Position numbers and translations under genes: made by a program
Shown: positions 11,843-23,600 of the stretch, in pieces
How positions within the stretch are numbered: position 1 is the stretch's first letter
Layout: each line of letters starts with the position of its first letter
Notes under the pieces: generated by a model
Told to the model about the DNA's origin: nothing
Databases searched by the model: none
Seen by the model: the letters and a program-made list of their open reading frames with translations, nothing else
Assembly (NCBI GenBank): GCA_013396915.1
Contig: VWZL01002222.1
Span: 62,001-126,000 of the forward strand
DNA: 64,000 nucleotides
Origin: Stercorarius parasiticus
Taxonomy: Eukaryota; Chordata; Aves; Charadriiformes; Stercorariidae
Direction of reading: 5' to 3'

Positions 11843-12590
11843 ATGCGTCTGTCTCTGTGTGTGTATAAAAATCAGATCAAATCCTACTCTTTCTATGAAG
11901 AGTTACCCTGTCTAGACTGCACAAGGCCTATATTCTTTCAAGGCTTAATTCAAGATAGTATCCACAGTTAGAAAGCAATGAGGAAACCCAAGTAACAGTA
12001 TGATTTGAGCAATCAGGTATGACAAAGTCACGGTTATTTAGAGGTAATCACACTCCTAGCAATTTACAGATATTACGCCCTCCTCTTACCAGTGGCATAG
12101 AGATAATAGTAAGCTATATGTTCTGAGAGAAAGAGAGCGTGAGTGAGCAGACACCTGTCTTTTTCTGCATCTCTTGCCTGCTCATCCTCAGTTGAAAAGA
12201 GGAGGAGAGAGTGGGTGCTGACCTGCAATTTCAGAGCAACAATGTTCCTTTACACCTTTACACCATTTACATTCTTCAATGGCCCATTAAAAGTTCTCTC
12301 ATTTTAAGCAATTTAATGAAATAACAAATAGGAAACCAGAGAGGAAAACGGGAGGAAAAAAATCAGCTTTGGCTGAAGAAAACAAGAACAGAACCAAAAA
12401 CCCTCAGAGGCCGCAATTACAGTTAAGTAGGACAAAATCCAAAACAGTGACATCAAATTAAGCTCCCAGACTTTGTGCGAATCACTTGTGTAAGCAAGAG
12501 GAAACCAAGAGAGGTATCGGTGGCCTCCTAGACAGTGCTACCGGCGGGAGTGGGTGCAAGTGGGTGAGCGTGTCAATGACGCTCTGCATG

Positions 12591-12608
12591 GGTGTGTGTG
12601 TGTGTGTT
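12591..12608. repeat. (TG)n microsatellite
   Basis: A short perfect (GT)8 array following GCATGG. Simple repeat only. Confidence 0.9.
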
Positions 12609-15580
12609 ACTGTGCTCAAGCACACAAATGAAAAACTAGAGTGACAGCTAAAAATGCCAAAGGCAATCCAAGAAGACAAAAGGGGAATAAGGAGAATGGA
12701 AAAGAAATAATAGAAAACTCAATCAGTGGTGATATGGGTAGAAATGGAAACAACTGGAGACTTTTCAACTGGGTGAAACAGAAAAGGAAGTAAAGAATGG
12801 AAGCTGGGAAACAGAAAATAGATGTTATTTGGAAGAACATTACAAGCCATCTTCATTTTATACTCTTTGAATGGCCACCCTTTCGGAAATAAACCTAGCT
12901 ATAATGAATCTTGCTTATAAAATACTTATTTCCTTCTTCCTGATCCCCAAGATTATTTGCTCGTTATCTAACAAATGCACATGCAAAGGAAGCTTCCTGG
13001 AATCTTTTTCCTGATTCGAGTGAACACCTTATAACCAGAAACAGACTGAAGACCGGCAAAAACCTAACTTGGAAAGAGGACATCATCTTAGATAATCATA
13101 ATGTCAGTAGGTCTAAATTCAAATTATGTGTGACCTGAATCAGAAGTATAAGCTGCAAAGATAAACATTGCCTCCTGAGTGAAGGAGATGAAAAAGTCCA
13201 GACTGGCTTTCTTCAGTCTACCCTTAGAAAGCAGTCTATAGTCTTCCTCTTTTCAATTTGTGACTAGATACTTCCTTCCCAACCAGAACAACAACTCACC
13301 AGCTGAAAAAAATAAACTAAAATAGTCAAAATGATAAACAGGAAGAAAACACAAAACAAAGCCATGCTTTGAATCCCTTGGGACAAAAGAAAAAAACAAA
13401 ATAAAAATCTATTCCATCCAAATCTCTTGGGCTATGAGGGAGACAATTACTCAGTTTCCTGAATTCGAACACATTGTTTAAGTGTGCTTTCCTCTCCAAA
13501 TGTCTTTGGAGAGTGATTACCTTTTCTAGATTTCAGTCCCAAAAAGTAAAGGAACTCACAAAATGCACACCACTGGCTCTCACCCTGCAACCAAACCCTT
13601 CACCCTTAATCAAATCTTGCATTAAAATCCAATCATAGGCAGCAAGATGGCTGAGGTTCAAAGCAGCATAGCTGAGTTCACATCCCACCAAGCCCAAACT
13701 TTGAATTAATTATCTCCTAAGCTTTTTTTAAAAGGTTCCGAAGTCAATGAATGCTTTGCACCCTGCAACTCAGCTGTATTAACCTGGCCCAACTGACAGA
13801 GACCAGCTTTTGCGTACGCAGAGTCACTTACTTGAGTGTTAGACCTGCTGGAGTCTGACTTTTTAACCACTGTTTGACATGAAAACATGGATTATATTAG
13901 TTTGGTTTACCATTTTTTTTTCCAAGTGAAAGAGGTACTCTTATCTCACTTATTGTCCCCCTGTTCATAAGTAGGCAGATGTTTCTTCTCCTGGTAAAAT
14001 TGGTTATTGTTTTGGACTTGAAGAAGCACAATAAAGCAGAAATATCTCTAATCTATATAACACCATATGACAGTGATATCACAAGTAAACGTTATTGCTA
14101 TATCTGTTTGACAGATTGGAAAATATTATGTTGACCTGGCAGTGCATGGTATCATATTTTGTTATAGGAGTGTTTTGCCTATAATTTCAGCATAGGTGAT
14201 AGCTAAGTATGAAGCAGATGAATATAAAGATGACTGATGCATGTATATCTTAGCTGAAACACTAGCAAGTAACATAATATTTAACTGGTTTTGGCACAAT
14301 CTCCCTTCTAGTAAAAAGTTCTTGCAAATAGATCATAATAAGAGAAATAGGAACACAAAAATCACATATTTATAATTTATTTTTTGCTTCACTGATAGAG
14401 TTCACTTCCTCAAAATGAAGCCCTCATCCTTGACCTGGTGTACTTATTTATAAAGTCAACAGAATTGTCATTCACTGGTAGTATTGAAAATTATATACCC
14501 TAAGGAAATTAGAAAATAATGCAGGTGACTTCTATGAACTTCTGATTTCAAAAACATGAATTTCTGATGTTTATGATATCATCCCAAATGAATAATGACA
14601 TTGAAGATTTCAGTTTAGTGCAAATGTAGAAGTTAATTGAGATAACCTCTTGGTGAAAGGATCCATGTGGCAGACATGATACTGTGCAAAGCTTATGATG
14701 CCGTGGAATAGTCTACAGCAAACTTTCTGAATAACTTGGTCTGATACCTTCAGGACAGGCTGCTTCTTCTAGAAATGTGATCAGCAGTAATTTAGAAGAG
14801 TGATCAGAGGTCTGAACAGAGATCAAAACGAACAGTGTAACAGTTGCCTCTCCAGTTTACCTGAAGAAGAACTGGTGAATGTGAAATGCTAGTTACTTCA
14901 GACCAACACCAATGTGGAAAGAAGTTATCCTGGGCAGTAAACCAGGCTTCAGCCATCCTTAATGCTTTCTTCTTTTTTCATCTTTCTCCTTTCAGTCATT
15001 GAAAGACAAATGATAATATTTGTGAACTTGAGTATGTGAAAGGGTTAAAAGGGCTGTTGAGAGCAGCAGGGTGATGCATAACCACATGTGTTGAAAGCAG
15101 ATGAATCCCATTACCAACCACCAGTGCAAACTCTTACTTCTGTTCTGCGGGTGAAAGTGCTCTGGTTTGGCGGGTGAAAATTTAGAAGGGGGAGGGGGAA
15201 TATCAGTAGCCAGAATGAGTGCTCTACCTGATATGAACAGTTAGGAGGAGAAATGACAGTGAAAGGAAGTAATATATGTGTCTTCCGCAGCACTCCATCG
15301 CTTGTTATGGAAACCTTGTTAGCGGATGAAAGTGACAGGTGAGGTTCAGCGATATAAAAAACCAGCACATACATGACATGTGACTGCCAAGGCTGGGGAA
15401 CTGAGCAATCTGTGAACAAACTTGGAATCCACAAATAAAACAGGTACTGTTTCATTCCTAAAATCCAAAGACAAGCAGAAACATGGAAACTGGCAAACCA
15501 GGAGGAAGGAAAAAGGAGAAAGAAAAAAAAACATACACACACTTAAGCCCAAAAGCTGGAAAATCAATGGGTACTCAAAG
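12609..15580. other. Unique noncoding sequence, no gene seen
   Basis: No recognisable protein or RNA. An open frame of 143 codons on the minus strand (15111-15542) begins in Cys/Phe-rich low-complexity sequence and matches no family I know. Confidence 0.55.
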
Positions 15581-15581
15581 G

Positions 15582-15608
15582 AAAAAAAAAAAAAAAAGAG
15601 AGAAAGAA
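15582..15608. repeat. A16 run and GAAA tail
   Basis: Sixteen A (15582-15597) run into GAGAGAAAG. It could be the remnant tail of an old retroposed sequence, but the 300 bp upstream show no recognised source. Confidence 0.85.
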
Positions 15609-17351
15609 GCAGCAGCATAGCATGTCACCATCCACTGGTTACATCACTTACGTTCATAGTAAAAGACCTTTCCCACAAATAAAATGTCTTTGAGACTGCC
15701 CGTGACTAATTTCTATTGTTGTTGTGATTTTAACCTTGGGAGTATAGTTGAAATGGTCACAGCTCCAGGATATTCAGTGAGGGAGCAGAAACAGCTTTGC
15801 TTTACCACTGTGACACCTACTTTTAAACCAGCTGCAAACTATCTCAGATACCAAAGTAATTTATGGAAGTCCCAGCAATCCATGCTGTGAAGGAATAGGT
15901 CCAGAAAAAGGACTAGCATAAGCTCTGTGAATATCTGCTGTTACTGTCATACAGGAGACCTAGATTCATTGAAAAAGATGCCTTACAGAGGCATAATCTT
16001 CGCAAGTCAGAGTCAAATGTTTGTTTGAGACACAAACAAGAAGAAAGTATAGCGTGCAAGATCAAGATTTAGTCCTTTTACTCCTCTCAATTCTTAATCC
16101 TTTTTTCAAACTTGAAAATTAATTTGCATAATTTCCTGCTCCAATGAGTTTCAAGGATTAATTACACCTCTGAAAGGGACAGGAACATTTTTGACATAAA
16201 TGGGATGAAGGAAGACAATGGGAGAGCCTGCAAATTTCTGATGTCCTCCTATGACATAAGTACAGTAGTACAGTACACTGGGATCGCCAAAATCCACTTT
16301 ATTTTATCTCCTGTCACCCTGAACCCCACCCTCTGCAAATCTTCACGTTTGAGGTCATTCATGCTCAGTCAAACATTTTGCATTGTTTGTTGCATCTCAG
16401 GTTCATCAGGAACCTCTTGCTTCCAGTTTTTTTTAGAAACTTGATTTTTCTTGCATTACCATCAATAACTGCCAGTGAAAGATTGTCATTAATCCGTATA
16501 TGGAGAAATAACAAAGATTATCTGAGATGTTTCTTAGTGAAACTTATTTTGGAAATTCGGGTTTTTTCATGGTGTTCTCTCCTGGCCAGGGTCTCTCCTG
16601 GTCAGATTCTTGCTTAGAGTTATTTGGTTCCACTTTCTAACAGCAGAGACACAGATACACACATGTGCCCAGACCCCTCTTAATGTTAGGCCCACATACT
16701 TTCCTCCTATCAAAATCCATCTAACATGTAATGAGGAAATGCACCGCCCTCACATTCTCCCACAGTCTATCTGTTCCTCAGGCTTTTCACAGATCGCTTT
16801 GACTGTCCTTCTCTGCACTTTGCAATTTTTTCTGTGGTTTTGGGAAGAAGGAAAAACCCCTTGCTACGAGCAGACACCCAGCTATGACTTGGCAGTTGCA
16901 CTAACTTGAATGAACCTGCGTTGACATCTGTCAGCTGAGAACTTGGCCTCATATTCAAGGTGGAGGTACCTCAACTGAAGCCTTCTAGGTAGCCATCAAG
17001 AGACAGTGTTACAATGTCTATAGCTGGTGCCAAAATGACCCATCAATCAGTGAAATCAAAATAACATGAATTTTAGATGATTACGTGAGATACAGATAAT
17101 TATGTTCCAATCTGCATTGCTTCTAATGGTAATTATACGGATTAACATACTATTATCATTACATTGTAACAGTGTGCATGTAGCATTACCATTATTATGG
17201 GTTTCTACTAAGAAGAAAGCTGAAATGGATGACCTCTAATCAAGAGGGAGGCCAAACAATCTTACTGTGCCATAGTAGAAAAAAATGCTGAAATTTGAAT
17301 TATTTCAAATCTGTGTTGCTCTTCAAATTTTGTAAAACAAACTAATGGGGA
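15609..17351. other. Unique noncoding sequence with homeobox/POU-like words
   Basis: No gene seen. At 16115-16165 there is a perfect octamer word ATTTGCAT (16122-16129) next to TTAATTT, and a GGATTAATTA word (about 16155-16164) resembling joined OTX- and homeodomain-type sites. Regulatory function is a guess. Confidence 0.5.
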
Positions 17352-17411
17352 TTTTTCTCTTCTCCCTCTCCCTTTTCCTCTCCCTCTTTCTCTCCTCTCC
17401 TCTCCTCTTCC
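17352..17411. repeat. Polypyrimidine tract, 60 nt
   Basis: An uninterrupted run of C and T, rich in CTCTCC and CCCTCT units. A low-complexity tract that can form triplex DNA. No acceptor AG or recognisable exon follows it closely enough to call a splice site. Confidence 0.9.
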
Positions 17412-20400
17412 AAAAATGCTCTCCATGGTTATTTCTTCCCATACAATGTCCTCAGTGAAAGGTATCTCATCCGGGACATACGTATTTTGCCTGAAAGTGC
17501 TTGTCTGCCCTCAAGTTGCCATGCTTCAGCAGATGACTGCCCATCTGCTGAGCTATGGAAACTGTCCCTGAACCTGCTTTTAGTCCACACCAGGGGAAAG
17601 CTAGTTCAGCTTAGTACAATCCGGTGAGAGAAAATATGCTGTCTGCAACAAATCCTGCCAAAGTGATTGCCATCCTGACAGAGAAATTCCTGTTTTATCT
17701 GTTGTGACTTCACTCTGCCTACCTGACTGGTTGCCAAACTAAGTACTGTGAAAACTGCCAAGTAATCAGCCTGCAACTGAGTTGAGTCATGCTTACTCAA
17801 TGGGGAGCAAGAAAACTAAAACGTGTTATCATCCTTGAGGTACCCAAAATTCACCCAAAGGCCTTAACAGGTCAAATTTTTGAGTTCTTTACAACCACTA
17901 GGACAAGAAACAGACTTCCTTTTTTTCTTTTAATTGCAAGCAGAGACAATCCTGTTTCCAATAGCAAAATATTTGAGTTTGCAACATTAGATTTTACTTC
18001 ACTCTCTGCAGGATAACCATCCACTGAAATACCATTGAAAGACACTTCCTTTCCAGCAGACCTTGCCGAGAACCTTCCAGAAGGACCAAGAAGTTCTAAA
18101 GAACTCTAACTGTACAAAGAAATCCATTGTGCTTTCATGTCAAAGAGATATACACCACTGTTACAGGAAAACCCTCACAGTTGGGTTGAATTTTATTTTT
18201 GTCCTCCTGGATACATATAGACTCTGCAGAAATGTTATCCTGTCATAAGATGATCACTTGGCACGAGCATTGATTTGTTTTTACTGGAAGACCATGCAAC
18301 TACTGTATCCTACATATGCTGCGTATTTGATCAAGCTCCCCGTCCCTGTGAGGAAGGGTGCCTGTGATCAGTGTAGGTGATGTGGGGCTTCAAAAAAGGG
18401 GAAGGATCTGATTCAGTTAACAGTAGCAAACAGGAAATCTGTGGGCTTGAAGATGGCAACCTGATGTTTTCCAGGTGGGCTTTACTGAGAAGAGGCCTGG
18501 AGTGTTCACCAGAATTTATCAGCTGCCAGTTTCAGAAGTTAATTTTGTTCAGAGAGACAGAGAGAGGTGCCAAGGGGAACATATGGCACAATAAACTCCT
18601 AGTGGGTGAAGTGCATTTCAGGACTGAATGCCAGCAAAAGCCATGAGCTGCCTGAGGGCTCACAAAGCGTTTTGTTGGGACTTGCTCTTCATATTGGTGT
18701 TTTCACTTCTCCAGGCTACAGCTCTAATGCTTTCCATCCAAAGAGATAATTTTTTTTAGAAAAATCTTGATTTGTTCCACTCAAAAGACAAGATTTTTAA
18801 ACCACTCTCTTAGGTTTTCTGGCAGTGTAAGAACAGTTGTAGTAGATTACACTGCAAATCCCAATACATGAGTACTGTGTCCATGAGCAGAAGCAGTAGC
18901 AGTTGCCTAAGGCAGGATGTAAGACCAAGGAAAGCATGTACTGATGCTTCTCACACTACACCTTCCCAGGTCCAATACAAAGCTTACTCCGCATCAGTAG
19001 CATTGCACAGTTGGATTTCTCTGCATGCAAAATGGGTAACCCATAGATAAGAAGGGACAGCTCATGCACCAGAGCAACTATCCTGCTTCTATTTATGCCT
19101 ATTACATGTTTCACCTCAACAGCAGCTGCTTTTAAAAGTTTGATCCAGAGGGATGGAAAAAAATACAAGAACTTCACACGTGTCTCTAGAAAATATGTCT
19201 GATGGAAAGTCTAGATGTTTCTTCACAAAGAAAATCTTTTCATGTGGGGGGAAAGCATTTGCATCTCAACATCTATGACTCCCAACCAGCATGTTGACCT
19301 TGGACACAACACAGAAAGTCCATCCATTTAGTAAGCTCCAATGACCTGGATGAAAACACTAGCTAGTCAACCATCATCTGTAAACAGAAGCTTGTCCAAA
19401 ATGCCTTCAAGAGCCAAAGGGACAAGTTCTCAGCTAGAAATAGCTAAAACTTGCTCTTGATTTACACAAACCCTTGAGATTTTCTGAATTTTATAAAACT
19501 GGCTATTTTTTGGTCATTCTCCGTTGATTGTCTACCCTCAAGAATTTCACTCATCCCACCCTTAGGGGCTGGCATTGACTCTTAAAGCACTGAGAGTCTA
19601 TCATTCCCCCAAACATTACCTCTAGGGAAAGCCATTCTCCTTGTAGATGACATGTTGCACAAGTCTAAGGAGAACTAGAGCCAACAATGTTGTTTAGAAA
19701 CTTCTTTTAAGCTTACAAGACTGGCAAGCAACATGCTTGCTTTTTTACTTTTATTATTTCTGTTGCTTGCTGCAGAGCTCTGAGAGCTTCTTAGGCACTA
19801 GCCTCTACAGTAGAAGTACTTCAAACTTTTGCACAGCTCTTAACACATGGTCTTCCAGTTTTATTCGGGTTGAGTAGTATCTCCCTGTTTGTGTAATCAC
19901 ACTGAAATCAAGGATGACAGAGACACATCTCCAGGACCCTCCTGTACCCTCACAACTTGTCTCCCACTTAGCTCTTTGCACTTTCACGCTTAATGCACAC
20001 GGGGAATTAGGAGGAGGAGCGCTCAAGAGCACCAGTGTGCTGCACCTGGACCTAATGGCCAAACAGTAAAATAAAGTGATTGTCTCCCATCAAGATATGC
20101 CTGAGATGTACTTCATGATGTCACACAGTGCCACCTTTTTGTAAACTGCATGTTATTGTTACATCCATGTATTTGGATGAAGCTTTCTCTGCTCTGTACA
20201 CTGCCCACTGTCCGAGCAAGATGAGTCCATGGGAAATAGAGATAGCATTAAGAGAGCACGTGATCTGCTGGCACCAGTGCTACTGGCTGAGACCAAACCC
20301 AGTAGGACTAGTCTCCTATTAGCTGAGACCAGACCCTCAGCTGGCATAAACCCATTGCCAGTAACACTGAGATAGGAATTTCCACTTCTGTTAGACCAGC

Positions 20401-20514
20401 CTGAGGAATATAAAGGGAGAATAATTTTTAGCTCATCATGGAAGTTTCTATTCTTAGTTCATTTGGAAACAAGGCAGCCATTGTAATTTTGAGCAAAAAA
20501 AAAGGGGTAAACTC
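17412..20514. other. Unique noncoding sequence, no gene seen
   Basis: Only short open frames on both strands, none recognisable. No simple repeat longer than about 12 nt was noticed. Confidence 0.55.
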
Positions 20515-20531
20515 ACTGGTTTGAAACCAGT
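20515..20531. repeat. Inverted repeat, 8-bp arms, 1-nt centre
   Basis: ACTGGTTT and AAACCAGT flank a single G. A near-perfect palindrome, short enough to be chance. Confidence 0.9.
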
Positions 20532-20637
20532 AAAATCTGCATAAATATTACAGTGTGCAAAGTGGATTACTTGCACTTAGCTTCAACTGAACACCATATT
20601 ATACCAATTTATGCCCTTCACTGACAATGAAAATAAA

Positions 20638-20657
20638 GTGTAAACATTGGTTTACAC
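20638..20657. repeat. Inverted repeat, 8-bp arms, 4-nt loop
   Basis: GTGTAAAC and GTTTACAC flank ATTG. Each arm contains the TAAAC/GTTTA core seen in forkhead-type binding sites, so the palindrome could be read as two opposed sites. That reading is inference. Confidence 0.85.
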
Positions 20658-23600
20658 AATAGGCTACCAGATGTAGCCATCGAAAATGCGTTACAGTGTC
20701 TCTGGTCCTAGGGGTAGTGATAATCATCTAAAGGAACATCTGCTATTTTGTCTAAGGAAAAAAAAAGGATCACTATGCCCAGGGACTGCACTAAAATGTA
20801 CATATTTGTTTCAAAAACCTGATTTACCAACTGAGCCAAATCTTCAGATGGTGTACGCTGGCAGATTTCTGCCAAAGTCAACGGAGTCGTACTGATTCAT
20901 TCTCACAAAGCACATAATCTGTTGTAGACAAATATGGGCAGAAGCCTCCTTCCCCTATATCCCCTACACACTGTGGTGTTTATTGTCTGACAAACCGTTC
21001 GGGGATGTTCAGCATACTAGAATGCCATTTCAGCTAATGCATGCCAAGATCTCCAGGTTGGCAGAGACTGGCTGACAACCTACAGCCCGGCTGCAATCCC
21101 AGAAACATATTCTCTTGAACCAGACAGAAGGAAGACCTGAGCTCATGAATGCTCTCAGTATAGCACTCCAGCAACCACAGGCATTTCGAGGCATTTCTGC
21201 AGGGCGACCACAAGCCTGTGAATATCCCAAGTAAAAGCAGACACAGGTGAATTGCTGAATCTTCTGAGGCTGAGAAAATACGCTCTTCACAGGCACACGC
21301 GAAAACAAACCCCAGTTCTAACTCTGGCCTTGGATAAATTGCAAAATGTCTTCTTATTATTATAATTATGGACATCCCAGAGGGTACATATAATTGAATT
21401 AAGGGGTGTCTCTACTTGCATACTTAGTGGCTGTAGAGCTGTCTTCAGCTTCAGTCTGTGGTCCCGTAATCAGTGTCCAGAACATGCACAAGACGCCCCT
21501 TAATTCGGTTATAAGTAGCCCTTGGGGAACCATAGAATTAAACAGTATCATAAGGTTCTAAACATGGTCTGCACAAGGGCTAATTCCACACTCCTGCTCA
21601 ATAGAGGATTTCTCAGCCTCATCAAAGTTTTATGCTAAAATTTTGGCTAATATTTTGAAAGCATGTTTCTTCATTTGACCTAAATGACTTTTGCACATGT
21701 TCATTTCCATTTTACTCTATCAGCCTGTTTAACATAATAGCATATTAACAGTACATTTGAAAGAAGAGTCAGTGGTTTGGAGTCAGTCCAAAGCAGTCAC
21801 AGCAGCAGGAGAGAGCAATAAGAGTTCTGAAGAAGGAAAATCAGACTTGAGTCCCCATTATTGCTTTGCAAAATGCAAATATCCTTGTGCACAGGGGATG
21901 TTTTGGCATAAGAACATAATGTTATTTGTACCAGATTACCAGATTATTTCCAGAAAGATGGTCCCTGAGAAGACTAGACTACTACAAATGGCTCTTTACA
22001 ACTGAAAAGTGCTGAGGAAGCAAATACTTGAAATTATTATGTCTTTTAACATGTGTGTAAGTAGTGTATTTTTATATAATATTCTTATATACCATTCCAT
22101 ATATCCATTCATCAGCCTGTGTGTGAACAGGCAATAGACATGATTAGTAGAACCCCATACTATTAAACTCATATTATTAAAGCTGCTTGTTTACAACTTT
22201 GCCAAACCAAAACCACTTATTCCATAATTTTCGCTGATTATTATCTGCCTCAAGTTAATTTATCTAATTTTTACTTTTTATTGAATGCAAAACAGCTCAG
22301 TCATTTCCAAAGGTGAGGCTCCAGAAAAGACACTCCTTCATTGTTAACTTCAAATAAATTCTGGTTAGCTTTTAGCTGAGATGCTGTGATTAGAATGAGA
22401 GTGTTGATACTCAACAAAGAAATAGAATATGTGGACTTATAACAAAAAGAATGAATGTTTCACCATTATAGTGGACATTTAAAACAGAGTATGCATTTAC
22501 ATACAGGAGGTAATTCTTCATAAACTTAAAATGACAACATTTATTTGTGTCAGATTATCCGAATAGAACAATTTAAGTGAATTTGTGACATCTGTATATA
22601 TTTGAGACTTGCAGGTGTTGACCAGCACCATATCATAAAGCAAAAACAAAGGTGTGCCTGCATGGAGCCTGCCAACAATAGCTGTTGTGACTGGAAAGCC
22701 TTATTTCCAAAAAAAAAAAAACCAAGCTGAGAAATGGTTTTCTGCAAAGATCCTCTTCAGACACCAGTTAGGACGTAATGCCGCTGATGAGGAAAAGCTA
22801 CTACTTTTAGCGGGTTTACAACAGGTTACTCTCTGACCTCAGTATCTCCTGTACATCCCAAAATTGTGGTTCAACGAAGTGGCATACTTTTGCTGAAGGA
22901 TCTTGTATGCAGGTCTTGTTTGAACTGTGGGCAATTCAAGAGCAGCTCCCAGTGCAGCATAACTTGGCCAAATGATACCAACAGGCAGCTGAACCCAGCC
23001 AGAAATGCATGTGTGCATCCAAGGGCACAACGGGGCTCTAATATTTTTTTGGAACCAGCGAAGTACAAAATCGGCAAGGCATCGTGAAGCTCACAGAGTC
23101 CAGCCCAGGGGTCAGCGTTAAACCAGAAGAGCTCAGAAGACCAGCAGCTCCACTCTGCTCTGTGAATCACAGAGCAATGCATGGCGGTCAGGATACCCAA
23201 AGCCTCAAGAACTGACAGGCTTGAGTTTCTCTTCTCAAGAGAGAAAAGGGACATTGCCACTATTTTAGATACATGTACAAGTAGAAAATTTGTCAAGCAA
23301 GAGCCTCTCTGTGGTCCTAGGAAGCAGTCCAGATTGTATGCTATGGAAAAGGGAAACTGTTTTTCTGTTGAGGCCATCCTAAAGGGTGAGAGAGAATTAG
23401 CATGCACAAATATAAATGAGTAAGAGTACAAGATATACATCAAAACTGTAAGTACAGGGACAGGACTTTAATTTTTATTTTGCTGTTTGAAAGAACATCA
23501 AGGTGGTCATATCAGTATAATGCCGTAGGGAAGTGGTTTGCAAGTAGAAAATAACTGTGCTCTAATTATCACGTAATTATGCAGAGTTACAGACTTCCAT

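Noticed and set aside
11753..11971. Tyr/Thr/Met-rich open frame
   Set aside because: A direct translation of the alternating TATACG/TATATG repeat.
19340..19390. 'tgacctgg ... catctgtaaacag' resembling MIR sense core
   Set aside because: Too few matching positions; the central 'cctcagtttcc' segment is missing.
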